DNA from: Virgibacillus indicus
GTDB lineage: Bacteria; Bacillota; Bacilli; Bacillales; Amphibacillaceae
Direction of reading: 5' to 3'
Assembly (NCBI RefSeq): GCF_002266285.1
Contig: NZ_NPMS01000003.1
Span: 124,001-188,000, forward strand
Length of the DNA stretch: 64,000 nucleotides
The notes under the pieces were generated by a model. The model saw only the letters and a program-made list of their open reading frames with translations. It was not told the DNA's origin and searched no databases. Each line of letters begins with the position of its first letter. Position 1 is the first letter of the stretch. The translations under genes and the position numbers were made by a program. Below, piece after piece: positions 54,455 to 63,328 of the stretch.

Positions 54455-55291
54455 ATGTTAGAAGAAAATACTATATTAATTGAGGGTTTTGATCCAACAA
54501 AAATGGTAGATCAAGAGATAGAACATGCGAGTGAAGACTGGAGAAAAGTATATGGGGCATACCAGAACAAAAAAATCTTACAAGCCCCCATTACTGGGAT
54601 TGAAAATTTCGGGACGAAGGAAAATGAAAAAATATGTGCGATTGTAACAGTAGGTACCATCCGTGGTTTAATACCAATGGAATTTGCCGGAGCAGATAAC
54701 CTTAGACAATTACGAGCCATGACAGGGCAAACTGTAGCGTTCAAAGTGGTCAACTATGACAGGGAAGCGGAGATATTTACTGGATCTCGTTTGGAAGCTT
54801 TGGAACAAATGGCGGACATTACTTTAAGAAAAATAGAAGAGGGAGACCATATCCCAGCGGTCATCCACCATGTAGGTCAACATATTTTACGGGCTGATAT
54901 CGGTGGAATTGAAGCAGTCATTCCAATTGAGGATGTTCGTTATGGCTGGATTGATAATTTACATGATGAATTTAGTACTGGGGATGTACTAAAAGTAAAA
55001 GTAATATCTATTGATAAAGAAGCTAAAAAAGTGAAGGTGAGTGCAAAGGCAGCACAGGAAAATCCTTGGCCGGATTGCACAAAACGCTATCAAAAAGGTG
55101 GAGAATATGTCGGAGTAGTTTCTGGCGTACGAGAATACGGTGTCTTTGTGAATCTGGAACCAGGTGTCGATTCATTGGCTAGTCATTTGAAGTTCCAAAA
55201 TGTCAAAAAAGGTGACCGGGTATTGGTAAGGGTACAGAATATTAACGTTAAAGATGAGCAAGTGCGTACCCGCATTATCCGTGTCATGTAG
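54455..55291 (+). CDS. S1-domain RNA-binding protein
   Basis: A 278-aa protein with at least two and perhaps three S1/OB repeats. An N-terminal variant is LQAPITGIENFGTKENEKICAIVTVGTIRGLIPMEFAG; the second is GDHIPAVIHHVGQHILRADIGGIEAVIPIEDVRYGW...VLKVKVISIDKEAKKVKVSAKAA; the third is GGEYVGVVSGVREYGVFVNLEPGVDSLASHLKFQNVKKGDRVLVRVQNIN. It resembles ribosomal S1-like proteins such as B. subtilis YpfD. On an ICE it may bind element mRNA or single-stranded DNA. Confidence 0.85.
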   Translation: MLEENTILIEGFDPTKMVDQEIEHASEDWRKVYGAYQNKKILQAPITGIENFGTKENEKICAIVTVGTIRGLIPMEFAGADNLRQLRAMTGQTVAFKVVNYDREAEIFTGSRLEALEQMADITLRKIEEGDHIPAVIHHVGQHILRADIGGIEAVIPIEDVRYGWIDNLHDEFSTGDVLKVKVISIDKEAKKVKVSAKAAQENPWPDCTKRYQKGGEYVGVVSGVREYGVFVNLEPGVDSLASHLKFQNVKKGDRVLVRVQNINVKDEQVRTRIIRVM

Positions 55292-55302
55292 GAGTGAGAA
55301 AT

Positions 55303-56004
55303 ATGTCCAGCCCATTTTCTTTATCTAATGATTGGCAACTGAATTGGAGACGTATACCCTCTAATTTAAACAGACCAGCTTATATTAATGGAGAATCACC
55401 GAAAGAAAACAAAGCTTTAAAGGCTTTAGCAGCGGTAGGCATAATCGGGGGAAGGCAACTCTCCCGATTATTTGCCTTAGATAAAAAACGATTGCGTAAA
55501 ATGGTCAGGGAACAAAAACTGGTCCGCCATGAAATGACACTGGATAAAATGATTATTCCTATCTATTCGCTGGGAACAGTAGGTGCAATCATTGCGGATG
55601 CACATGGTTTTAAAATCAACTATTGGGTCGAATATCGGATACAGGATGTTTTAAAACGTATTTTGTTTTTCGAACTGTATCATCATTTTCCTGATTCAGC
55701 AATAATACCAGCCCCCGAACCATTTATAGGTGTTATGAAATATAAAAAGAATCCATTGTTCGTTTATGTGACACGTGGGGATATAAATGATCTATTAATG
55801 TTTTTGAAATGGCAAAATAAAAGCTTTTCAGACCGGATTATCGTAATCACGGAATCCCTCAAGCATCTGCAATCGCTAAAGGTTCATATAAAAAATAAAA
55901 AAATCCGAATGACAACTGATGAAGAGTTGCTTCACAAGAAATGTAGTATTCAAAATCTGTTTTACTTTTTAGATGATAACGGAGAATTTGTTAAAGAGGC
56001 ATAA
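55303..56004 (+). CDS. Predicted winged-helix protein, possibly a diverged Replic_Relax relative
   Basis: A 233-aa protein. The first half has a winged-helix character (ALKALAAVGIIGGRQLSRLFALDKKRLRKMVREQKLVRHEMTLDKMIIPIYSLGTVG); the second half is alpha/beta (LFFELYHHFPDSAIIPAPEPFIGVMKYKKNPLFVYVTRGDINDLLMFLKWQ) and reminiscent of a restriction-like fold. It resembles the layout of the 50681-51724 product. ATG 55303 is eight bases after AGGAG. The relationship is a suggestion only. Confidence 0.5.
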   Translation: MSSPFSLSNDWQLNWRRIPSNLNRPAYINGESPKENKALKALAAVGIIGGRQLSRLFALDKKRLRKMVREQKLVRHEMTLDKMIIPIYSLGTVGAIIADAHGFKINYWVEYRIQDVLKRILFFELYHHFPDSAIIPAPEPFIGVMKYKKNPLFVYVTRGDINDLLMFLKWQNKSFSDRIIVITESLKHLQSLKVHIKNKKIRMTTDEELLHKKCSIQNLFYFLDDNGEFVKEA

Positions 56005-56457
56005 TTAATTGTGTGTAAAATACACATTTTTAGCAGGAATACAAGAGACCATTAACTGTAATGGTGGATTAAATACTAGCCATTTCTTGAGGGGGATTCT
56101 CAAAGCAATTGGTATTTGCTAATTCCAATTTTTCTAATGATGACTCGTCTTTATAAAATGCTAGAAAACCATTAATTTCTTCACTTCATTATATAGCTTC
56201 TGAATTGCTCTCATCAAAGGAAACTTACATTTTTTAATAAATTATGACGAATTGTTCTGGAAAATGCTATTGAAGTTGTTTTATGTGGTAAAATTCAACT
56301 GTTAAAGTAATGGATAATGAAGGAGGCAGGTAGAAGAACTAATGGGTCCTTTTTTACTCTTTCTTTTGATTATTTTAATAGTAGTAATGTTAATCTATGT
56401 TAACATTCAGAGATTTTTAGAATGAACAATATGAAACTATTATAGGAGAGTCCAAAA
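56005..56457 (+). other. Intergenic gap with a possible 27-aa membrane peptide
   Basis: About 450 bases with little structure. A frame at 56342-56425 (MGPFLLFLLIILIVVMLIYV and a short tail) could make one membrane helix; AGGAGG lies 15 bases upstream, rather far. Otherwise nothing was recognised. Confidence 0.35.
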
Positions 56458-57423
56458 ATGAAAAAGAAAATGAACTGTTTAATCTTACTTTTAACGATCA
56501 TCTTTATGGTTGGTTGTACCAACGTAGAAGATACATCCAATACAGATGTAGAAACAGATTCACAAGAAGTAACCGCAGTTGAAACAAATAAAAATAATGA
56601 AAAAGAAGAAACTGTCACTACGGTTGTAGATGAACCAGTAGTAGAGGAAACTCCGAGTGCTCCAGTTGCGGAGGAAACACAAACCCAACCAAATAATGAA
56701 CTGTTCTCAGGATACGAACTTATTGAAGTTGATGGTGGTGATTTGTCTGGTTACCGTGAACCTAACGTTGTCGTTGACATTGGATATGGGGACCGTGAAT
56801 ATTGGGCATTTACTAATGAGCACGGACAACTAGTACGTGTCATTGCTGACGAAATCATTCTACAAGATGACAGTAACGAACCTGTTTTATCGTCTGGCAG
56901 ATACTATTCTGATGAGGCAAAGGTTCCTGGCGTCGAAAGTGACGTTTTAGATGAAGGACATATCATTGCTGATTCTCTCGGAGGGGTATCGAATGCTTAT
57001 AATATTACCCCACAAGAAAGTACTCTCAACCGACATGGTGATCAAGCTTATATGGAAGACGCGATCCGTAGCGCTGGTGGAGCCACTAATTTTGAAGCAA
57101 TTATCACATATTCGAATACGGAAACGCAGATTCCTTCAAGTTATCAGTATACCTATACTTTAATGGGTAACGAGATCGTTGATACATTTGACAATGTGAA
57201 CCCTGATGAAGTAAACGCATCACTCGGTATAACAGATAGTGAGCCATCCGATTCGACTAGTTCAAACACAAACGGTGATATTTCTAGTGTTGATACAAAC
57301 GGTAATGGACAGGTGACGATTAAAGAAGCAAAAGAAGCAGGTTATAGTATGCCAATAACGAGTGATCATTGGTTATATCCCTATATGCGCGATAATGATA
57401 ATGACGGTATGGTGGGTGAGTAA
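56458..57423 (+). CDS. DNA/RNA non-specific endonuclease lipoprotein with calcium-binding C-terminus
   Basis: A 321-aa lipoprotein (signal peptide, lipobox VGC, Cys about 20) with an acidic linker to about 80. The nuclease core shows DEGHIIADSLGGVSNAYNITPQESTLNRHGDQAYMEDAIR, where the D-x-GHI and N...N...N pattern is the beta-beta-alpha metal site of secreted nucleases. The C-terminus has DTNGNGQVTIKEAKEAG and DNDNDGMVGE, EF-hand/Excalibur-like calcium loops. It may degrade extracellular DNA. A related broken gene follows. Confidence 0.8.
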   Translation: MKKKMNCLILLLTIIFMVGCTNVEDTSNTDVETDSQEVTAVETNKNNEKEETVTTVVDEPVVEETPSAPVAEETQTQPNNELFSGYELIEVDGGDLSGYREPNVVVDIGYGDREYWAFTNEHGQLVRVIADEIILQDDSNEPVLSSGRYYSDEAKVPGVESDVLDEGHIIADSLGGVSNAYNITPQESTLNRHGDQAYMEDAIRSAGGATNFEAIITYSNTETQIPSSYQYTYTLMGNEIVDTFDNVNPDEVNASLGITDSEPSDSTSSNTNGDISSVDTNGNGQVTIKEAKEAGYSMPITSDHWLYPYMRDNDNDGMVGE

Positions 57424-57429
57424 GCCCCT

Positions 57430-57700
57430 AATGCTGAAAAGGGTATTTGGAGCATGGAAGGATATGTTACGAAGGATGGCTTTCTCTACTATGATTGACA
57501 ATCAAATGATATTGGAAATGACGAGGATCATCAAGGAGATGCACCATATTCTGGAGAATTAAAATATGATTTAACTGGACCGGACGTGACTGTGGTGACT
57601 TTGATATACAACCAGGAGCACAAGCATTTTATGAAGCTGCTGGTGGACCAAAACAAGATCCAAATCGTTTAATGGGGATGGAGACGGGAAAGTGTGTATA
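57430..57700 (+). pseudogene. Decayed Excalibur-domain gene remnant
   Basis: Right after the nuclease gene, pieces of a calcium-binding Excalibur domain appear in shifting frames: GDAPYSGELKYDLTGPD near 57538-57588, then one base out of frame GDFDIQPGAQAFYEAAGGPKQDPNRL (57596-57673), then a further shift before DGDGKVC-like sequence. Stop codons and at least two frameshifts interrupt it. It looks like the tail of a second nuclease or surface gene. Confidence 0.7.
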
Positions 57701-57970
57701 AGCCTGCCAGCTTCCTGATTAGCGAATTTGCAGAGTGATGTTCTTGACACCCGTTAAAAGATTTGCTATTCTGTCAACAAGTATTTAAAGACATTTAGTC
57801 ATCTTATTGGTGAAAGTCGTTACACCTTCGTTTATGAAGGAGACCCGACACAAAAGTTTTTGTTTAGACAAAAACAACTATCCAAAACTCTGGATTCATT
57901 TTTAGAGATATGGAACGGTGTGTTTCACTAAAAGAGACTAGGCCAAGCCAGTTTTATACTCAAGATTATT

Positions 57971-58011
57971 AAAAGCCAATGGATTCCCAAGTGGAATTTG
58001 TTGGCTTTTTT
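57971..58011 (+). terminator. Intrinsic terminator upstream of the recT-like operon, first
   Basis: AAAAGCCAA (57971-57979) and TTGGCTTTTT (58001-58010), with an inner GGATTCC/GGAATT hairpin, followed by TTG. Confidence 0.82.
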
Positions 58012-58084
58012 GTATTTTAAATTTGAAAGGAGTGATGCCATGGTTTAACAAAATTTTTCTTGTTGAATTAGCATCCACTAAAAT

Positions 58085-58118
58085 ACCGATGGTTTTTTTA
58101 TGAGTCATCGGTTTTTTT
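58085..58118 (+). terminator. Intrinsic terminator upstream of the recT-like operon, second
   Basis: ACCGATG (58085-58091) and CATCGGT (58106-58112), then TTTTTTT. Confidence 0.88.
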
Positions 58119-58152
58119 CGTGGAAAAAATTTAAAGGAGAGGATAGTGAAGA

Positions 58153-59400
58153 ATGGAAAAGGCAATTAATTTTTCAAACAATGAAAAGTCCTTGATCTGG
58201 AACAGATTTATCGAACCAGCCAATGGAACACAGGACGAAGCACAACACTTCGTTGAAGTCTGTGAGCAATTTGGATTAAATCCATTGTTGGGAGATATTG
58301 TTTTTCAAAGATATGAAACGAAACGTGGTGCAAAAACGCAATTCGTAACCACGAGGGATGGATTGTTGCGTGTAGCCACTCGCCAACCAGGATATGTCGG
58401 ACCACCGAATGCGAATGTGGTTAAAGAGGGCGATGAATTTGAATTTCTTCCTGCAGAAGGTACAGTCAAACACAGATTTGGAACCAAGCGAGGAAAAATA
58501 CTTGGTGCTTATGCGATAATGCAGCATAAAAATCATAATGCTGTTGCTGTGTTTGTGGACTTTGCAGAGTATTTCAATGCAAACAGTGGAAAGCTGAATT
58601 CTAAATATGGCAATCCAAATGTATGGGATACCCTTCCAAGTTCAATGATCGTGAAGATTGCCGAAGTTTTCGTTTTACGTCGCCAGTTTCCTCTTGGTGG
58701 ATTGCATACACAGGAAGAAATGGGGATGAGTGAATCGATTGAAAATGTGGAAGCAACTCCATTCGATGAGTCTGTTCAACAACCCCAAAATCAAAGTGAG
58801 AGCCAATTAGCTGGGACTGATGAACGGGTTGAAAATGACGCAGTTACAACTATGAAAAATGTAATTGTCAAAGGATTTGAAGTAAAAACAAGTTCTAAAA
58901 ATGTCCCATACGGTTTGCTTAAGGTTCAAGGTGAAAACTCTGCTGAAACAGTAAATGTTTTGGTCAAACAGGATAATCTCATTGATTCATTAAAACAGGT
59001 TCCAAAAGGGGCAACCTTGAATCTGGCAATCTATCAAGAAAATGATTTTAATTTCCTGAAAGGGATTCAATCAGAAGAATCTAATTCTACCAATGAACAC
59101 CAGAATAAAGCGAACCCCCAACAGGGAAAAACAAGAGAAGAATCGTCAAAGGGTTCTAGTGGTCAAGTTTATGAGGTAATGATTCAAAAAGTGGAATTTG
59201 GAGAAAAAGCATCAGGCAAATTCGCTAAGATTGCTGGAACAATTGAAGGAAATTCGGTTCTAATAATCGCACGCGGCGATGATGCAGTCCAAAAAGCTAA
59301 AGGACTCAAGCAGGCAAGCACTGTTTCCCTAGCATTAAATAAGGAAAATGGCTTTCTTTTTCTTGTCGATATAATTGAACCTAGCCAACAAGCAGGGTAG
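58153..59400 (+). CDS. RecT/Bet-like single-strand annealing protein with C-terminal tandem domain
   Basis: A 415-aa protein. Residues about 1-195 match the RecT/Bet family (FVEVCEQFGLNPLLGDIVFQRYETKRGAKTQFVTTRDGLLRVATRQPGYVG...ILGAYAIMQHKNHNAVAVFVDFAEYF...WDTLPSSMIVKIAEVFVLRRQFP). After a Gln/Ser linker come two similar 70-residue modules: about 236-300 and 338-410, sharing V..FEV..S.K, KV.G, V.V, LKQ, LAI..EN.F.FL..I. Such a tail is not usual in Bet. The protein probably anneals or protects DNA strands after transfer. Confidence 0.85.
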   Translation: MEKAINFSNNEKSLIWNRFIEPANGTQDEAQHFVEVCEQFGLNPLLGDIVFQRYETKRGAKTQFVTTRDGLLRVATRQPGYVGPPNANVVKEGDEFEFLPAEGTVKHRFGTKRGKILGAYAIMQHKNHNAVAVFVDFAEYFNANSGKLNSKYGNPNVWDTLPSSMIVKIAEVFVLRRQFPLGGLHTQEEMGMSESIENVEATPFDESVQQPQNQSESQLAGTDERVENDAVTTMKNVIVKGFEVKTSSKNVPYGLLKVQGENSAETVNVLVKQDNLIDSLKQVPKGATLNLAIYQENDFNFLKGIQSEESNSTNEHQNKANPQQGKTREESSKGSSGQVYEVMIQKVEFGEKASGKFAKIAGTIEGNSVLIIARGDDAVQKAKGLKQASTVSLALNKENGFLFLVDIIEPSQQAG

Positions 59401-59406
59401 TTTAAA

Positions 59407-60162
59407 ATGTTGCCTAACATATTGGATGTTGCTTTAGCATATGACTTGCAATTTAATCCCAAAACTTATGGCAAAAAGGAATCTTTAGCTAAATGTCCCT
59501 TTTGTAAAGAAGACTCAAATAAGAGAAAGAAGTTCTATCTTTCCCTGAATATAGATTATCAATTGTACAAGTGTTGGTATTGTGCAGAATCAGGTGGGGT
59601 GTTGGATTTTGAAGCGAAATTAAGTGGAAGGTCATTTACCGAAGTAAAACAGAAATACTTTGGTAAGTGTCAAACACCAATTCACCCAGCATTTGGACTG
59701 GATCCATACCAATTGGAGAAAATCGGCTGGAAAGAGTATAAAAGAAAGTCATTCAAAGAGTTCCAAGAGAAGAAAGATGAAGTATTTCAGGACTGGGAAA
59801 ATTATGTGAAGAAAGAGTTGGTTAGAAATTATGCGCTTTTCATGTGCATTGCCCATTTAGAAAACCAACTGGAAAGACGGAAAGAATTACTGATTTGGTT
59901 TATCAAAAGATGTTGGGATTCAACGGTACCAAACATGTATGAAATGATTCAGGATGAGTTCCTAAAACCTGAATATGCTCGGAAGGAATGGGCAATAGAA
60001 GGTATGGAAATAGGGCGTGCTGCATGGAAGGCATGTATTAAAACGATGGATTTTGAAATTGAAAACCTACTCGTTTATGTAATTTTCGCAGATTACTTTT
60101 ATAGAGAAAATAAAAAGGCACATCCCAATAAGGAACGTGCTACACAAAATCATTTAGCTTGA
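59407..60162 (+). CDS. DnaG-type CHC2 zinc-finger protein without a catalytic primase domain
   Basis: A 251-aa protein whose first 80 residues carry a primase-like zinc finger (CPFCKEDSNKRKKFYLSLNIDYQLYKCWYCAESGGVLDFEAKLSG: CxxC...CxxC). No TOPRIM acidic motif follows; the rest is a helical domain with W/K-rich stretches. It may bind ssDNA and load or guide a primase or helicase. Confidence 0.7.
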   Translation: MLPNILDVALAYDLQFNPKTYGKKESLAKCPFCKEDSNKRKKFYLSLNIDYQLYKCWYCAESGGVLDFEAKLSGRSFTEVKQKYFGKCQTPIHPAFGLDPYQLEKIGWKEYKRKSFKEFQEKKDEVFQDWENYVKKELVRNYALFMCIAHLENQLERRKELLIWFIKRCWDSTVPNMYEMIQDEFLKPEYARKEWAIEGMEIGRAAWKACIKTMDFEIENLLVYVIFADYFYRENKKAHPNKERATQNHLA

Positions 60163-60216
60163 TTAAGTATAACAAGCTGAAAATATAAAATCAATAATAA
60201 GGAGAGTGTATGAACA

Positions 60217-60654
60217 GTGAATAACGTACAATTAATTGGAAGAATGACGAAGGATGTAGAAATGAAGTATACACAAAATGGAGTTGCGGTTGCTGATTTT
60301 ACACTGGCAGTTAACCGCCCATTTACAAATAAGGAAAATGTGCAAGAGGCAGATTTTATTCGCGTTCAGGTATGGAGAAAACCTGCTGAAAATACTGCTC
60401 AATACTGTGGGAAAGGTTCTCAGGTTGGTGTGACAGGACGTATTCAAACCCGTTCATTTGAAGGACAGGATGGGAGGAAGGTTTTTATTACTGAAGTAGT
60501 TGCTGATAACGTGCAATTCCTGGATACAAGAAATAATGGTTCAGGAACAAGTCAACGAAGCACTGACCAACAACCATCCAACAATTCACATGCAAATTCT
60601 TACGTTGGACAGACTCAGCCTATGGATATTGATGATAGTGATTTACCGTTTTAA
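60217..60654 (+). CDS. ssb: Single-stranded DNA-binding protein
   Basis: A 145-aa SSB: OB-fold core (NNVQLIGRMTKDVEMKYTQNGVAVADFTLAVNRPF...ADFIRVQVWRKPAENTAQYCGKGSQVGVTGRIQTRSFEGQDGRKVFITEVVADNVQFLD), low-complexity linker and the protein-interaction tip MDIDDSDLPF. GTG start. On ICEs and phages SSB works with RecT-like proteins and coats transferred strands. Confidence 0.95.
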   Translation: MNNVQLIGRMTKDVEMKYTQNGVAVADFTLAVNRPFTNKENVQEADFIRVQVWRKPAENTAQYCGKGSQVGVTGRIQTRSFEGQDGRKVFITEVVADNVQFLDTRNNGSGTSQRSTDQQPSNNSHANSYVGQTQPMDIDDSDLPF

Positions 60655-60673
60655 AATCTTAAAAGCTATTAAG

Positions 60674-60706
60674 AGGGAGAGAGCATAGGGCTATCTCCCT
60701 TTTTTA
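60674..60706 (+). terminator. Intrinsic terminator after ssb
   Basis: AGAGGGAGA and TCTCCCTTTTTT arms with an inner AGC/GCT extension form a strong hairpin with a T-tract. Confidence 0.85.
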
Positions 60707-60747
60707 ATGGTTGAATGCTTGAAATGTCTTTTAAAAGAGGTGAAATA

Positions 60748-61467
60748 ATGATATTTTCTTTTTCTCGATTAAATCTTTACGAGCAGTGTCCTTATCGATT
60801 CTACAACAAGTACATTCTTGGAAAACAGGAACCGGTAACACAGCCATTGGCATTAGGAAAAGCTGTTCATAAGGCAATTGAAGATAAAATCAAAGGGGTA
60901 CCACATGATGAAGCCGTTTTAAATGGATATGCTGAAGCAGATTTTCATGAAGACATTAATCAGGATGATATTTCTGCTTTAGTAAATAAAGCACCTATTC
61001 ATCCAAACATGGGCGAAACAGAGATTTACTTTAAACTCCCATTATCTACGGAAAAAGATGTTCCATTAATCCAAGGTTATATTGATCTGTACCAGCCAAA
61101 TGGTTCAATTACCGATTGGAAGACAAACCGTATTCCATATGATGTATTGGACAGTAGACAAGTGGCACTTTATAGTTGGGTAATTAGCCAATTAAAGGGA
61201 TTGGATTTTGTGGAAGGTAGTTATTTCTTTCTTCGATTTAGGAAAAGAAGCAGTAATATATTTACCTATGAAGATATGGATCAAGCAAGGCAATGGGCTT
61301 TAACTACCGCAAATGAAATTAATAACAAATTGGAGCTGCTAGAAATATTTACAGACGAAACATTAAAACTATTCCAGGCTGAACCATCCAGATTATGTGG
61401 GCACTGTCCTTTTGCTTGGGAATGTATAAATAATAATAGTTTTATAAAAACACTGCATGGTAATTGA
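60748..61467 (+). CDS. RecB-like PD-(D/E)XK nuclease with Fe-S-type cysteines
   Basis: A 239-aa protein related to AddB/Cas4-type exonucleases. It shows SRLNLYEQCPYRFYNKYILG (first Cys), LALGKAVHKAIED (catalytic His), PLIQGYIDLYQPNGSITDWKTN (D...D-x-K), QVALYSWV and a terminal LCGHCPFAWEC. The four Cys are spaced as for a 4Fe-4S cluster. It probably resects DNA ends for the RecT-like protein. ATG 60748 follows AAGAGGTG. Confidence 0.85.
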   Translation: MIFSFSRLNLYEQCPYRFYNKYILGKQEPVTQPLALGKAVHKAIEDKIKGVPHDEAVLNGYAEADFHEDINQDDISALVNKAPIHPNMGETEIYFKLPLSTEKDVPLIQGYIDLYQPNGSITDWKTNRIPYDVLDSRQVALYSWVISQLKGLDFVEGSYFFLRFRKRSSNIFTYEDMDQARQWALTTANEINNKLELLEIFTDETLKLFQAEPSRLCGHCPFAWECINNNSFIKTLHGN

Positions 61468-61483
61468 TCTATGTAGTGTTTTT
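61446..61483 (+). terminator. Intrinsic terminator after the RecB-like nuclease gene
   Basis: AAAAACACTGCAT pairs with ATGTAGTGTTTTT (one G-U). It overlaps the end of the gene and may close the operon. Confidence 0.88.
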
Positions 61484-61649
61484 ATATTGCATTTATGACC
61501 TGTTAAGTAAGTTAACAGCAACAATAACTAGTGCTTTCATATAGGTTCCATAAACCTAATATTTGAAGAGTTGTTAGGGAAGAAGTTTCGATATGTCAAA
61601 AACTGTAGAGTACGTTAGATTCATTTTTAAATTATCTGCAGGAAAACGG

Positions 61650-61655
61650 TATAAT
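61650..61655 (+). promoter_or_regulatory. Candidate -10 element of the M14 peptidase gene
   Basis: A perfect TATAAT precedes the gene by 43 bases, with a weak TTAAAT at the -35 position 17 bases upstream. It suggests separate transcription of this cargo gene. Confidence 0.45.
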
Positions 61656-61697
61656 TAAAAGAATAGTTTTATATATAAATAAATTTATGGAGGCGTT

Positions 61698-62888
61698 ATG
61701 ATGAAGGGCAGAGGAAAGTTTGCACTGTTAAGTGGGGCAATTTTATTAGGTGCAGGTATGTTAAATCCTATAGTTGATTCACCAGTTGTTTCAGATGCGT
61801 CAGAAATTAAAAAACCACCTATTTCAGGTTTTATCAGTCATGTTGAACTAACCAGAACACTTAAACAAATTGAGCAAACAAGTAATGGTAACGTTGAAGT
61901 GAATGTAGCAGGTTATTCAAATCATGGCCGCGAAATTTATAAGGCAACAATAGGTTCAGGTGATAAAGTTGTGTTAATCCAAAGCGAAATTCATGGAAAT
62001 GAAAAAGCTGGAACAAAGGCATTGATAAATATAATTAAAAGGATTGGCAAAAATAACTCTCCCGAAATGAGACAGCTAAGAGAGGAACTCACTATTGTGG
62101 CAATGCCAATGATTAATCCAGATGCAACCGAATTAAATCGTCGAGGAAATGAAATGACATGGGAGGAGGTATTACAGCAATTCCCGCAATTGGAGGGTGT
62201 AGCACCATCTTGGAATTATTATACGTACACCAACCAGTATTGGGATTATACCTCTAATCCGGGTTTTGATGTGAATCGTGACTTTAACCCTGACCTAGAT
62301 TATGTACCACAACCAGAGGATTTCCCAAATAATTCTTCAGAACCGGGATGGTTTATTACACCAGAAGCCCAAACCGTTCGAGATGTCTATAAAGATTTGC
62401 AAAATCAATTTGGTACTGTGGATGTATTTATGGATTTACATCACCAAGGTGAATATGTCATTGAAGGAACGGATGATCCGGTTACATTATCTTTATCTGG
62501 CGTATTTGTACCGCACCCTGATACACCAGAGGGCGAAAAATATCAAGAATATGCGGATGATTATAATGTTGACTTTTCTAAGCAATTAAATGTTGCTGCA
62601 TACGATGCCCTGCAGCAAATGGGTAATTCACCATTTGGGAATATTTCACTGTACCCGCAAGACTTGGATTTACCAGGTACAGCTCTCGGGTCTTTTGCTT
62701 TAAATGGTAGTGGTGCTGTTATATTTGAAGTAACTGGCCAAACACAGAACTTTGGCCAAAAGAAAATGGGGCAGTTGATTAAGGGAATTGAAACTGGACT
62801 ATACGGTATATTTAATAGCCTGGCAACAGATGAGGTCTATGACTTGGATGTTGAAGATTATGATGATATTCCATTAACAGATAGGTAG
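61698..62888 (+). CDS. M14-family zinc carboxypeptidase, secreted
   Basis: A 396-aa exported peptidase with a signal-like N-terminus (FALLSGAILLGAGML). Zinc ligands are in SEIHGNEKAGTKAL (H-x-x-E) and DVFMDLHHQGEY (third His); MPMINPDATELNRRG and the catalytic Glu near VIFEVTGQTQNFG agree with the M14 fold. It may cut peptides or peptidoglycan stems. GGAGG precedes the ATG. It looks like ICE cargo. Confidence 0.85.
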   Translation: MMKGRGKFALLSGAILLGAGMLNPIVDSPVVSDASEIKKPPISGFISHVELTRTLKQIEQTSNGNVEVNVAGYSNHGREIYKATIGSGDKVVLIQSEIHGNEKAGTKALINIIKRIGKNNSPEMRQLREELTIVAMPMINPDATELNRRGNEMTWEEVLQQFPQLEGVAPSWNYYTYTNQYWDYTSNPGFDVNRDFNPDLDYVPQPEDFPNNSSEPGWFITPEAQTVRDVYKDLQNQFGTVDVFMDLHHQGEYVIEGTDDPVTLSLSGVFVPHPDTPEGEKYQEYADDYNVDFSKQLNVAAYDALQQMGNSPFGNISLYPQDLDLPGTALGSFALNGSGAVIFEVTGQTQNFGQKKMGQLIKGIETGLYGIFNSLATDEVYDLDVEDYDDIPLTDR

Positions 62889-63328
62889 TTCATTTTCAAA
62901 AAATTAAATTGCGAAAGATGGGTGTCGAAAAATAACTATCCTTTTATTCAGGTATTATTCTCCAACGCCTCTTTAAGAAAGTAAATAAATAAATGTAAAG
63001 TGACAATAAAGTTATTTAATATTAAAAACTCAAAATAAGCATAACCCCGTTCATAGGACGGGGTTAAAATAAGTTGTTTAACCATTGATGTAAGATACTT
63101 CATTGTACTTAAAAATATGACAATAAAGTCGTTTGAAAATTTAAGTTTTATTCTACTATCACACCCAATCGTATTGTTGAGCTCGTTATTGATGCCGAAC
63201 CATCTTCCAGATGATAATTTATAATAAAGATTGATAATTTGAAATAAAGATCGATAATTTATAATAAAGTTTGATACAATTACTTTGACGCTGATAAGCT
63301 GGATTGCGACAATTCAACAATCGGGCCA
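62889..63328. other. AT-rich gap with short repeats before the intron
   Basis: No ORF. TAACCCCGT and ACGGGGTTA form a hairpin at 63042-63066, possibly a terminator with a weak U-tract. TGACAATAAAGT recurs near 63001 and 63118. Three 20-base units GATAATTTATAATAAAGATT (or close) start at 63213, 63233 and 63253. Confidence 0.55.

Larger units (their letters stand above)
57701..58152 (+). other. Gap with two terminators before the recombination genes
   Basis: This region has no ORF. A two-codon frame (ATG GTT TAA near 58040) follows AAAGGAG. Two strong hairpins are listed separately. The recT-like gene's own ribosome binding site (AAAGGAG) lies at about 58133. Confidence 0.5.
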
